Shown piece by piece: positions 33,994-42,992 of a DNA stretch of 64,000 nucleotides (the first letter of the stretch is position 1; each line of letters starts with the position of its first letter). The DNA comes from an uncultured Bacteroides sp. GTDB lineage: Bacteria > Bacteroidota > Bacteroidia > Bacteroidales > Bacteroidaceae. The position numbers were made by a program, and so were the translations under genes. The notes below the pieces were generated by a model that was given only the letters and a program-made list of their open reading frames with translations, was not told the DNA's origin and searched no databases. The DNA is taken from positions 2,976,001-3,040,000 of the forward strand of contig NZ_OY781099.1 in the NCBI RefSeq assembly GCF_963676325.1, written 5' to 3'.

Positions 33994-36900
33994 TTATCCA
34001 TTCAGCAAAGATTTTATTTTCTCTTTCAACAAAGCTCCATGAATAGGTTTGGCTACAAAATCAGTAAAGCCGCATTGACTAATCTTGAACTGATCTTCAT
34101 CAGAAGCGTATGCCGTTACAGCAACAATTGGGATAGTTGTGGACAGAACTCTGATTTTTGCTGTTAACTCATATCCATCAATTACAGGCATCTTAATGTC
34201 TGTAAGCACCAAATCGGGCTGATGATTATTAAATAACTGAATGGCTTCTTCTCCATTCCAGGCATGAATAAGTTGATAGTCGTTTCCCAGAATTGCTTCG
34301 GCAAGCTTATAGTTGCTAGCATCATCTTCAGCAACTAGCAAGGTTGCCTTGCCCGACATATTTTTAGAAGCCAACTTTCCTGCAGATTCTTTTAATGAAG
34401 ATTCGGGAGTAACAGAAACCGGTTGATAAGGAATGGTAAACCAGAAAGTAGAGCCTTCACCTTCTTCGGATTCTACTCCAATCTCCCCACCTAGCTTATG
34501 CACAATAGAAGCACATATAGATAATCCCAATCCTGTTCCCTGTGCAAATGAGTTAAGCTTGATGAAGCGATCAAAAACACTATCCTGTTTATCTTTAGGA
34601 ATGCCGCACCCTGTATCTTTTACATAAAAACGGAGCATGTTGTCTGATAAGGTATAACCAAACTTAATGGTGCCCTGCTTCGTAAACTTTATAGAGTTGG
34701 ATATAAAGTTAGAAACTACCTGGGTAAGACGATTTCTCTCTGTGTAAACCACACATTCGGGAAGTTTATCTTCAAATGCAATTTTTACAACATTCTGATC
34801 GACTTTCATACCCAAAGATTGTCCTATCTCATAAAGCAGCACATTAAGATCTACATCTGAATATATAAATTCCAATGTTCCGGCTTCAATTTTAGAGAGG
34901 TCGAGTATATCATTAATAAGCTGCAGCAACATTTCGTTGTTACTTTCAATAATACTTGCAAACTGATCGTTCTCCTCTGTTTTATTTGTTTCGGCCAGAA
35001 TTCGGGAGAATCCAACAATTGCATTCAGAGGCGTACGTATTTCGTGACTCATATTTGCCAGGAAAGCAGATTTTAATCGGTTAGATTCTTCCGCTTTTTC
35101 CTTAGCCTTCAACAACAACAGCTCTTCTTCCTTTCTTTTTGATATATTGATAGCTGCCCCTATAACTATAAGAGGATCACCATTTTCATCACGTTCATTG
35201 ACCACACCTTGCAGTTCATACCATTCATACTCATCACTAATAAACTTTATCTTTATATCAATACTGACCTTATCGGATTTATTTTCAATAAAATCAATAA
35301 ATTTCATTGTAATATTTTCCATATCACCAGGATAAACTAAAGAGCAAACTTCCTGCAGGGTTTTAGTCTGGCTCTTCATATCGGGCAAAATATTGTCTTT
35401 GTTCTGATAATCATAACCAATGGTTATCAATTCGTTTTTCACATCCCATGTCCATGAAACAATATCTCCAGCTCCCATTACTAATGCAAGATGCTGATTG
35501 CTGGTCTGTAGTTGGCGTTGAATCTTTTTCAGTTCAGTGACATCCCACCCGGTAAACAACATGTAAGAAAGATTATCATTCTTTTTTATAAGTGATTTTA
35601 TAATATTAGTGGTGTGAATCTTATTATCAGAATATAATACATTATCTTCATAACTGATGGTATTACCTTCTTTCGGCATTCTTTGATCAATTTCCTGCTG
35701 TCTATTAAAATACTCTTCTGAGAAAACATCTTTCATATTTTTCCCAATAACGTCTTTAGATTTTAGTCTTGTCAGGTCCTCTATTCTCCTGTTCCAATAA
35801 ATAAAACTATTGCTATTCCCAACCTCTCTAACAGATACAGCTACAGGCAGATTATCAAGTACATTTGTAAAAAACAGTTTCATCTCCTCCTGTTTTTCAT
35901 TCCCTTTATATAAGTACCATATTTTTGATATCAATAGAGAGAAACAAATCAAAAGAAGACCTAATACACATATAATCCATATTTTATTTTGTTCAAAATA
36001 ACTAAGAGGCTTATTATAGTATACAGCATAAGAAGGATATAGTTCTTTGTTTACTCCGGTTTGTAATAAATGAGCATAATTTAAATAAGCTTTAGGCATA
36101 GCAGCCATTTGGAAAGGAATATCACTGGCATTCTCACCTTCAAGGATGCGTTTCAGAACCTCACTCGATTTTTTGCCATAATCACTACTGGATGAAAAAT
36201 AACCTCCAACTAAATTTTCTATATCGTTCCCAAAGTCCACTAAACCAAACACTGGCGATTTAGTGAAACTACTGATCATTTTTTCAGTTCTGTTATTTGA
36301 AGAAAATCCATCATTAGAACTGCCATCTTCATACCACCCATGATAGAGTATTCCTGTATGTTTATCCATTTGGGACAATGAGTTTAACATCGTATGGGTT
36401 TCTATATCCTTCTTACATAATGATATCTCTCCTAATTCCGGGAAATATTTCTTCCGTATGTATTTAAAAAGAAATCTGTTATAAGAACTGGTATATCGAT
36501 TATCTGTGATGAATGCCACTTTGGTCATTTGAGGCAATAGTTTCTTCATCAATTGTATAGTCTCCTTTATACAAACTGGATGAAAAACCCCTGTTACATT
36601 AAAACCTTTAGTGGCCTCTTTATATGGGATCAGCATTTTTGAGTTAATTTCTTTGCCCGAAATCATATTTTCAAGAGACACAGTATATCTCTTCGCCGAG
36701 GTGAGCACAATTGGAATGTTCTTCCATTCCTGAGGTGCCGTACTTCGATATATAATCCATCCGGCTTCTCCAATAATAACAACAGCTTTCGGTTTTAATT
36801 TATAATCGCGGTATAAGCTATCAGTTCTTTGATTTACATCTTTCATTGAAGTAAATCTGCAATTATCCAGATATTCAATACTTACAGATATGTTTTCCTT

Positions 36901-37065
36901 ATTATCAATGGAATTAATTAATGCTTTCTGAATATTTTCTGCCCACAGATTTCCTTCATTATAAGAATTGATTATCAATACGTAATCATTTATGGGAGCG
37001 GCTTCTGTCTTTACAATAATTAATAAAAAAACAAGTATAAGTTTGATATATCTGTACCGTTTCAT
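33994..37065 (-). CDS. hybrid histidine kinase with periplasmic binding-protein-like sensor
   Basis: The 1023-residue protein has a signal peptide, then a periplasmic ABC-type substrate-binding-like domain (about 25-340; DYVLIINSYNEGNLW, VVIIGEAGW, FGLVDFGNDIENLVGGYF). A transmembrane helix (about 363-390) follows, then two PAS domains (about 400-515 and 530-650), HisKA with the phospho-His in LANMSHEIRTPLNAIVGFS (about 675), HATPase (VVSNFISNSIKFT, DTGCGIP, GTGLGLSI) and a C-terminal receiver (phospho-Asp in DLVLTDIKMPVIDGYE). It has no DNA-binding output domain, so it must signal to another protein or act through its receiver. The sensor probably binds a small solute. A -7 box TAGATTTG is at 37165-37158. 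Confidence 0.92.
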   Translation of the reverse strand: MKRYRYIKLILVFLLIIVKTEAAPINDYVLIINSYNEGNLWAENIQKALINSIDNKENISVSIEYLDNCRFTSMKDVNQRTDSLYRDYKLKPKAVVIIGEAGWIIYRSTAPQEWKNIPIVLTSAKRYTVSLENMISGKEINSKMLIPYKEATKGFNVTGVFHPVCIKETIQLMKKLLPQMTKVAFITDNRYTSSYNRFLFKYIRKKYFPELGEISLCKKDIETHTMLNSLSQMDKHTGILYHGWYEDGSSNDGFSSNNRTEKMISSFTKSPVFGLVDFGNDIENLVGGYFSSSSDYGKKSSEVLKRILEGENASDIPFQMAAMPKAYLNYAHLLQTGVNKELYPSYAVYYNKPLSYFEQNKIWIICVLGLLLICFSLLISKIWYLYKGNEKQEEMKLFFTNVLDNLPVAVSVREVGNSNSFIYWNRRIEDLTRLKSKDVIGKNMKDVFSEEYFNRQQEIDQRMPKEGNTISYEDNVLYSDNKIHTTNIIKSLIKKNDNLSYMLFTGWDVTELKKIQRQLQTSNQHLALVMGAGDIVSWTWDVKNELITIGYDYQNKDNILPDMKSQTKTLQEVCSLVYPGDMENITMKFIDFIENKSDKVSIDIKIKFISDEYEWYELQGVVNERDENGDPLIVIGAAINISKRKEEELLLLKAKEKAEESNRLKSAFLANMSHEIRTPLNAIVGFSRILAETNKTEENDQFASIIESNNEMLLQLINDILDLSKIEAGTLEFIYSDVDLNVLLYEIGQSLGMKVDQNVVKIAFEDKLPECVVYTERNRLTQVVSNFISNSIKFTKQGTIKFGYTLSDNMLRFYVKDTGCGIPKDKQDSVFDRFIKLNSFAQGTGLGLSICASIVHKLGGEIGVESEEGEGSTFWFTIPYQPVSVTPESSLKESAGKLASKNMSGKATLLVAEDDASNYKLAEAILGNDYQLIHAWNGEEAIQLFNNHQPDLVLTDIKMPVIDGYELTAKIRVLSTTIPIVAVTAYASDEDQFKISQCGFTDFVAKPIHGALLKEKIKSLLNG

Positions 37066-37411
37066 CGTGTTCTGTTTTATATAGAATTTATTTACAAAAA
37101 AGAATTAATTAACTTTTTTAGCAAACAAAAGGACTGCATATTAAAATATATAGATTACAAATCTAAAAAAAACTATGAAATTATAGCTTATTCATTGATA
37201 ATATTTTCTCTGTGTAATGCGAAATAAAGGGCATAAAACGGGATGTTTGAAACCTTATACCAGGAAAGAGCAACCTATTATCGGACAGAAACTTTATTAA
37301 TCGCATGATCCTTTTCCTGAATTATTTCTTTCAGGTTTGTGATATTTAACAAAAAACAGCGACTGATAAACATTATATAATTACATTAAGTATTTTAAAA
37401 TATATCAAGAA
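37066..37411. other. intergenic region between divergent genes
   Basis: A 346-base AT-rich region. It contains the -7 box of the kinase gene (37165-37158). I found no consensus -7 element for the plus-strand peptidase gene and no repeats. Confidence 0.55.
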
Positions 37412-40400
37412 ATGAAAAAAATCTATGTATCTCTTATTATCGCCATAATGGCAACAATAAATGCCTTTGGACAAGACAATCCATTATGGCTGCGATATAC
37501 GGCTATATCGCCCGACGGCAAGACTATTCTTTTCACTTACAAAGGAGATATTTATTCGGTTCCTGCAACCGGTGGAAATGCTAGTCCGTTGACAATAAGT
37601 GAGTCTTACGAGTACTGCCCTGTATGGAGCAAAGATGGAAAGAGTATTGCGTTTGCTTCAGATCGCTACGGTAATTTTGATGTCTTTGTAATGCCTGCTT
37701 CCGGTGGTGAAGCTAAGCGTCTTACTTTTTATTCGGGTAATGAAACTCCAACCAGCTTTACTGCTGACAATAAGCATGTATTATTCTCTGCCTACAGACA
37801 GGATTTGGTAACGAACGCACAATTTCCTGTTTCGGTTATAAGCGAACTTTACAGTGTACCAGTGGAAGGTGGAAGAGTTTCTCAGGTATTTACTACTCCT
37901 GCACTTAACGCTACTGTGAACAGCACGGGTGACAAACTGATCTACGACGATGTAAAGGGTTATGAGAATTTGTGGAGAAAGCATCACACCTCTTCTATTG
38001 CTCACGATATCTGGACGTATGATTTTGGAACAAAGAAATATATCAAACTGACTAGTTTCAATGGTGAAGACCGCAATCCGGTTTTCGATTCAAATAATAA
38101 TGATTTCTATTATCTGAGCGAACAGAGCGGTTCTTTCAATGTATGCAAAAGCTCTTTGAACAATCCGGCAAGTAGTCAGGTGTTGACTCATTTCACTAAG
38201 AATCCGGTACGTTTCCTTACTTCATCGGCCAATAACACTCTTTGCTTTAGCTATAATGGTGAGGTGTATACTTTACAACCGGGTAGTGAACCAAAGAAGG
38301 TAAATATCAATATTGCCAATGACGGACGCTCCTCACTGGACAAGATTATCCCTGTGAACGGTAGCTTTACTGAAGCCAAACTATCTCCTAACGGAAAAGA
38401 GTTTGCTTATATCTATCACGGTGAGATTTTCGTTACCAGTGTAGAAGGTGGCATCACCAAACGTATTACCAACACTCCCTGGCAGGAAAGAAGTGTAAGC
38501 TTCAGCCCTGATGGAAAGTCATTGGTATATGCTGCAGAGAAAGATAATAACTGGAACATTTACACAACAAAGATCGTAAGAAAGGAAGAACCTTATTTCT
38601 ATGCTTCAACAGTTTTGAAGGAAGAACCTGTAGTTGCTACTCAGGCAGAAGAGTTCCAACCAGCTTTCTCTCCTAACGGCAAAGAAGTTGCTTATCTGGA
38701 GAACCGTGTTACGCTCAAGGTTATCAACCTGAAGTCAAAAGTGACACGTACCATTATGACTGCCGACAAGAACTACTCGTATGCCGATGGTGATCAATAT
38801 TACACCTGGTCACCAGACAGCAAATGGTTCCTTGTTGAGTTTGGTGCTCCAGAAAGTGTGATGAGCAAGGAAGTAGGTCTTGTATCGGCTGATGGAAAAG
38901 GCGAGATTCGTAATCTTTCTCTAAGCGGATATGATGACTTCACTCCTAAATGGATATTGGATGGTCAAGCAATGATCTGGGGATCTACAAGAAACGGAGC
39001 CAGACAACAAGGGGGATCAATGATAAGCGATGATGTGTATGCTATGTTCTTTTCTAAAGATGCTTTTGACCGTTCCAATCTCACAAAAGAGGAGTTTGCC
39101 TTGTTGAAAGAACAGGAAAAAAATAAGGAACAAGATAAGAGCAAAGACAAAAAAAGTGCTCCTCTTAAGAAAGGAAAGAAAGATGCCAAGGACAAGGCTG
39201 AGAAAGACTCTGTAAAGAAAGACATTACGATAGACTGGGAGAATCTGACCGACCGTAAAAAGAAGCTGACTACTTACACCGGAGCCACAAGCGACTGGGT
39301 TCTATCAAAAGATGGAGAAAAACTGTTCTATCTTACTGAGGTAGACAATGGCAATGACCTTTGGGTAACCGAGTTACGCAAGAAAGAGACAAAGCTATTA
39401 AGCAAACTTGGAGCAAACAATCCTAAAATGGAACTCTCTTCCGATGGTAAATTCCTGTTTATTTTGGCTGGTGGAAAGGCGATGAAGGTTGATTGCGAAT
39501 CTGGTAAATCTGAAAGCCTTAATGCAAATGGTGAAATGGTCCTCGACAGAGCTGCTGAAAGAGAGTATATCTTTGACCATGCATGGCGCCAGCTGAAAGA
39601 GAAATTCTATGTAGAGAATCTGCATGGCGTTGACTGGGACTTCTACCATAGTGAATACAAAAAATTTCTGCCATACATAAACAACAATTACGACTTCGCA
39701 GAATTGCTAAGTGAGATGCTTGGCGAATTAAACGCTTCGCATACCGGAGGCGGATACCGTTACAATCAGCCAATGTCTGACCAGACTGCCTCTCTGGGTC
39801 TGTTCTACGATTACAATTATACCGGAAAGGGACTTCGTGTAGCCGAAGTGATTGAAAACGGACCGATTGATAAAGCTGCATCTAAAGTAAAACCTGGTAC
39901 TGTTATTGAGAAGATAGACGGACAAGAACCTGATTCTGTTGACTTCTATAAGTTGCTAAACAGAAAAACTGACAAGTTGACTCTGCTTTCTGTTTACAAT
40001 CCTGCTACAAACAAGAGATGGGAAGAAACAGTGAAACCAATCTCTATTAATGAAGAAGGTGAATTACTTTACAAACGTTGGGTGAAGAACCGTCGTCAGG
40101 AGGTAGAAGAATTATCTGGTGGTAAGATTGGTTACATCCACGTTCGTGCCATGGACGATGCAAGTATGAGAACTGTTTACGAAGAAGCTTTGGGACGCAA
40201 CATCGGCAAAGAGGCATTGATTATTGACACCCGCTTTAACGGCGGTGGAAATATCCACGAACAACTGTCCGACTTCCTGAATGGAAAAAGATATATGGAC
40301 GTTATTCCTCACGGACAATATGTAGGTTCCGAACCGGGCGAGAAATGGACAAAACCATCTATCGTTCTTGTTAGTGAAAGCAACTATTCTGATGCTCACT

Positions 40401-40669
40401 TATTCCCTGTTGCCTACAAACTGAAAGGCGTTGGCAAGACTTTGGGTATGCCTGTACCGGGAACCGGAACGTTTGTATGGTGGGAAACTCAAATTGATCC
40501 GACTCTGAACTTCGGAATTCCAATGGGCGGATGGCGTACTCCTGACGGAAAGTTTTGTGAGAATAACCAGCTTGAGCCAGACATTAAAGTACTTAACAAC
40601 CCTGACATTCTTTCCTCTGGAAGAGATGAACAGATTGAAGCTGCTGTGAAGGAATTAATGAAGAAATAA
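37412..40669 (+). CDS. tricorn-like S41 peptidase with WD40-like propellers (2)
   Basis: The 1085-residue secreted protein has a signal peptide (MKKIYVSLIIAIMATINAFG) and PD40-type propeller repeats (SPDGKTILFTYKGDIYSVP, SKDGKSIAFASDRYG, SPNGKEVAYLEN). A Lys-rich insertion of about 55 residues follows near 570-620 (EQEKNKEQDKSKDKKSAPLK), then the HGVDW box with the tricorn-type His (about 735), a PDZ-like domain and the S41 core with nucleophile Ser in SNYSDAHLFP. It differs from the paralogue at 21666 mainly in the Lys-rich linker, which may bind nucleic acid or membrane or be a flexible hinge. It likely degrades peptides in the periplasm. It is monocistronic. Confidence 0.92.
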   Translation: MKKIYVSLIIAIMATINAFGQDNPLWLRYTAISPDGKTILFTYKGDIYSVPATGGNASPLTISESYEYCPVWSKDGKSIAFASDRYGNFDVFVMPASGGEAKRLTFYSGNETPTSFTADNKHVLFSAYRQDLVTNAQFPVSVISELYSVPVEGGRVSQVFTTPALNATVNSTGDKLIYDDVKGYENLWRKHHTSSIAHDIWTYDFGTKKYIKLTSFNGEDRNPVFDSNNNDFYYLSEQSGSFNVCKSSLNNPASSQVLTHFTKNPVRFLTSSANNTLCFSYNGEVYTLQPGSEPKKVNINIANDGRSSLDKIIPVNGSFTEAKLSPNGKEFAYIYHGEIFVTSVEGGITKRITNTPWQERSVSFSPDGKSLVYAAEKDNNWNIYTTKIVRKEEPYFYASTVLKEEPVVATQAEEFQPAFSPNGKEVAYLENRVTLKVINLKSKVTRTIMTADKNYSYADGDQYYTWSPDSKWFLVEFGAPESVMSKEVGLVSADGKGEIRNLSLSGYDDFTPKWILDGQAMIWGSTRNGARQQGGSMISDDVYAMFFSKDAFDRSNLTKEEFALLKEQEKNKEQDKSKDKKSAPLKKGKKDAKDKAEKDSVKKDITIDWENLTDRKKKLTTYTGATSDWVLSKDGEKLFYLTEVDNGNDLWVTELRKKETKLLSKLGANNPKMELSSDGKFLFILAGGKAMKVDCESGKSESLNANGEMVLDRAAEREYIFDHAWRQLKEKFYVENLHGVDWDFYHSEYKKFLPYINNNYDFAELLSEMLGELNASHTGGGYRYNQPMSDQTASLGLFYDYNYTGKGLRVAEVIENGPIDKAASKVKPGTVIEKIDGQEPDSVDFYKLLNRKTDKLTLLSVYNPATNKRWEETVKPISINEEGELLYKRWVKNRRQEVEELSGGKIGYIHVRAMDDASMRTVYEEALGRNIGKEALIIDTRFNGGGNIHEQLSDFLNGKRYMDVIPHGQYVGSEPGEKWTKPSIVLVSESNYSDAHLFPVAYKLKGVGKTLGMPVPGTGTFVWWETQIDPTLNFGIPMGGWRTPDGKFCENNQLEPDIKVLNNPDILSSGRDEQIEAAVKELMKK

Positions 40670-40735
40670 ATTAGTGAACAAAATAGTCTGATTCGGTTAT
40701 CAGAACAACTGGATTTCAGGCTCTTAATAGATGAA

Positions 40736-40773
40736 AAAGGAGAATGTAAGGGATAATCCCAACATTCTCCTTT
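40736..40773 (+). terminator. intrinsic terminator
   Basis: AAAGGAGAATGT (40736-40747) pairs perfectly with ACATTCTCCTTT (40762-40773), with an inner GGGAT/ATCCC stem, followed by CTTCGTTTT. Confidence 0.75.
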
Positions 40774-40800
40774 CTTCGTTTTATAACCATACTAATAGCA

Positions 40801-40889
40801 ATAAAATCCATTGCTCAATGGCTGAAATTTATTGGAGAATAAAAGAAAAAGCATTGGTGAATAAATTAAATTTATTGGCCAATGCTTTT
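40801..40889. repeat. nested palindrome cluster D (CATTGG/CCAATG units)
   Basis: CCATTGCTCAATGG (40808-40821) is one unit. ATTGGAGAATAAAA (40831-40844) is identical to bases 24997-25010 in cluster C. The arms 40847-40866 and 40870-40889 are reverse complements at 18 of 20 positions. The cluster lies between the peptidase terminator and the 3' end of the uronate operon. Confidence 0.8.
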
Positions 40890-40947
40890 ATCTTATTTAT
40901 ATTCTCTACCAAATAGAATGGCAGATTATATTTCAGCTATAGATTTT

Positions 40948-41760
40948 CTATACTCCGCTAAATGAACTGAATCCACCATCAATAGGAAGTACCACTCCGG
41001 TAATGAAGCTTGCTGCATCACTGCAAAGGAACTGAACCGCACCATTAAGTTCCTTGATATCACCAAAACGCTTCATTGGAGTCTTTGCCAGTACCTTCTG
41101 ACTGCGTTCTGTCAATGATCCATCTGGGTTGATAAGTACGGCTCTGTTCTGATTGCCGATAAAGAATCCGGGAGCAATAGCATTTACTCTGATCTTTTCA
41201 TTGAATTTAGTAGCCATCTCCATAGCCAGCCATTTGGTAAATATCTCGATACCACTCTTTGCAATAGAATATCCCGGTACACGGGTCAACGCTTCAAATG
41301 TAGCCATTGATGAAACATTGATGATATTTCCAAATCCTTGTTTTGCCATTATTTCACCAAAAACAAGGCAAGGGTAAACAGATCCGTTCAGATTGAGATC
41401 AACCACCTTATTCATGTCGGCAATCTTCATATCAAATATGGTCTGGTCTTGTGTTAGTGTTCCTCCGGGAATATTTCCACCAGCTGCATTTACAAGGATA
41501 TCTACTCTTCCCCAACGATCAAGGATATTATCCTTCACCACCTTAAGTTCTTCAACATTAAGTACGTTGCAAGTCACACCCAAAACTTCGCCTAGTGGTG
41601 ACAATTCAGTGATAACCTTATCTACATTCTCCTGATGAGCACCAATAATCAGTACTTTTGCACCGGCTTCGAGAAAGCCTCGTGCAATATTGCTACCTAA
41701 TACACCGGAACCACCAGTAACAATAGCTACTTTTCCGGCAATGCTAAACATTTCGTTCAT
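40948..41760 (-). CDS. SDR-family D-mannonate oxidoreductase (fructuronate reductase)
   Basis: The 270-residue short-chain dehydrogenase has the NAD(P) motif TGGSGVLGSNIARGF (about 15-29), NAAGG, the catalytic Ser in NVSSMA, and Tyr and Lys in YSIAKSG. C-terminal family features are NAIAPGFF and PIDGGFSSF. It follows uxuA by 51 nt in the same unit. In this position SDR enzymes, such as B. subtilis UxuB, interconvert D-fructuronate and D-mannonate; they are unrelated to the long-chain E. coli UxuB. It links glucuronic acid released by the GH67 and GH115 enzymes to central metabolism. It is the last gene of the unit. Confidence 0.88.
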   Translation of the reverse strand: MNEMFSIAGKVAIVTGGSGVLGSNIARGFLEAGAKVLIIGAHQENVDKVITELSPLGEVLGVTCNVLNVEELKVVKDNILDRWGRVDILVNAAGGNIPGGTLTQDQTIFDMKIADMNKVVDLNLNGSVYPCLVFGEIMAKQGFGNIINVSSMATFEALTRVPGYSIAKSGIEIFTKWLAMEMATKFNEKIRVNAIAPGFFIGNQNRAVLINPDGSLTERSQKVLAKTPMKRFGDIKELNGAVQFLCSDAASFITGVVLPIDGGFSSFSGV

Positions 41761-41811
41761 TCTCTTATTTTGTTTTGTTTCCAGCCCAAATGTTAAGGGC
41801 GGAAGATATTT

Positions 41812-42984
41812 TTATTTTGATAATTCGTCTCTCACTGTTGCCATAATTCCATCTACCTGAGCAAGTGCGAACATGCGTCCGTGGAAAGAATAACCGGGAT
41901 TATAACCTTTGTCGCCATCGTCGAGCATCAGTCTGCCGTGATCTACACGCATAGGCACTTCCGGTCTTTCCTTCTCAAAAATGCGAACCAGATCAATAAC
42001 ATGTCCTCTTCCACCCAGATGGGATGATTCCATAAAGTTACCATCCGATGTAGCTTCCGTACTGCGAAGATGCACAAAGTGAACACGATTCACATATTTC
42101 TTAGCCAATACGGGCACATCGTTATGCAGTCCGGCGCTCAGCGAACCGGCACAGAAAGTGAGTCCGTTGTGTGGATTATCAACCGCATGAAGGAACCAGT
42201 CTATATCTGCTTCACCGGTAACAATGCGTGGAAGGCCAAGCATCTGGAAAGGAGGATCATCAGGATGCACGCACATGTTTATTCCATATTCATTGCACAC
42301 GGGCATAATCTGTTCCAGAAAGTATTTCATATTTGCACGAAGCGCATTCTTGTCAATCCCTTTATATAAGTCGAGCAACCTGTTGAAGATAGCTACCGGA
42401 TTCTGATCGCCTTCCTTGATATTTCCATTCACAAAGCCTTGTGTCTTAACAATGATGGTATTGATCAGATCGTCTTTCTCTGCTTCGGTAATGGTTTTAT
42501 CCAGTTCGCGAACCTTTGCTAATTCTTCAGGTGTATAGTCCTTTTCAGCTCCCTCACGTTTTAGAATGTGGCAGTCAAAGTAAGCAAAGCGGATTTTATC
42601 GAAGTAAAGCGAGCTGGTACCATCGGGCCATGGATGTTCCAGGTCCGTACGAATCCAATCGATCACCGGCATAAAGTTGTAGCAAACGGTCTTCACGCCT
42701 GCCTTACCCAGATTAGCCAGACTTACTTTGTAATTAGCTATCAGCTGATCCCTGTCCGCCCCGGCATACTTGATGCTTTCGCTAACGGGCAAACTCTCCA
42801 CAACCGACCACCGAAGGCCTGCTGCTTCAATATAATCTTTAAGTTCCTTTATCGCTTCGAGTGTCCATATTTCCCCATTGGGTACATCGTGCAGGGCAGT
42901 CACAATGCCCTCCACTCCTATCTGTCTCAGCATGGAAAGAGTAATCTTATCCTTCTTGCCAAACCATCTCCAGGTCTTTTCCAT
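41812..42984 (-). CDS. uxuA: mannonate dehydratase
   Basis: The 390-residue protein matches UxuA along its length: MEKTWRWFGKKDKITLSMLRQIG at the start, EQIMPVCNEYGINMCVHPDDPPF (metal His), GLTFCAGSL, VHFVHLRS, FMESSHLGGRGHVID, and MRVDHGRLMLDD near the end. It dehydrates D-mannonate to 2-keto-3-deoxygluconate. It sits 8 nt after the GH67 gene stop, so uronate release and breakdown are coupled in one transcript. Confidence 0.96.
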   Translation of the reverse strand: MEKTWRWFGKKDKITLSMLRQIGVEGIVTALHDVPNGEIWTLEAIKELKDYIEAAGLRWSVVESLPVSESIKYAGADRDQLIANYKVSLANLGKAGVKTVCYNFMPVIDWIRTDLEHPWPDGTSSLYFDKIRFAYFDCHILKREGAEKDYTPEELAKVRELDKTITEAEKDDLINTIIVKTQGFVNGNIKEGDQNPVAIFNRLLDLYKGIDKNALRANMKYFLEQIMPVCNEYGINMCVHPDDPPFQMLGLPRIVTGEADIDWFLHAVDNPHNGLTFCAGSLSAGLHNDVPVLAKKYVNRVHFVHLRSTEATSDGNFMESSHLGGRGHVIDLVRIFEKERPEVPMRVDHGRLMLDDGDKGYNPGYSFHGRMFALAQVDGIMATVRDELSK

Positions 42985-42992
42985 TTATCTTT

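Noticed and set aside
40731..40916. 61-codon plus-strand frame after the second tricorn-like gene
   Set aside because: It runs through a terminator hairpin and palindrome cluster D and has no coding character.
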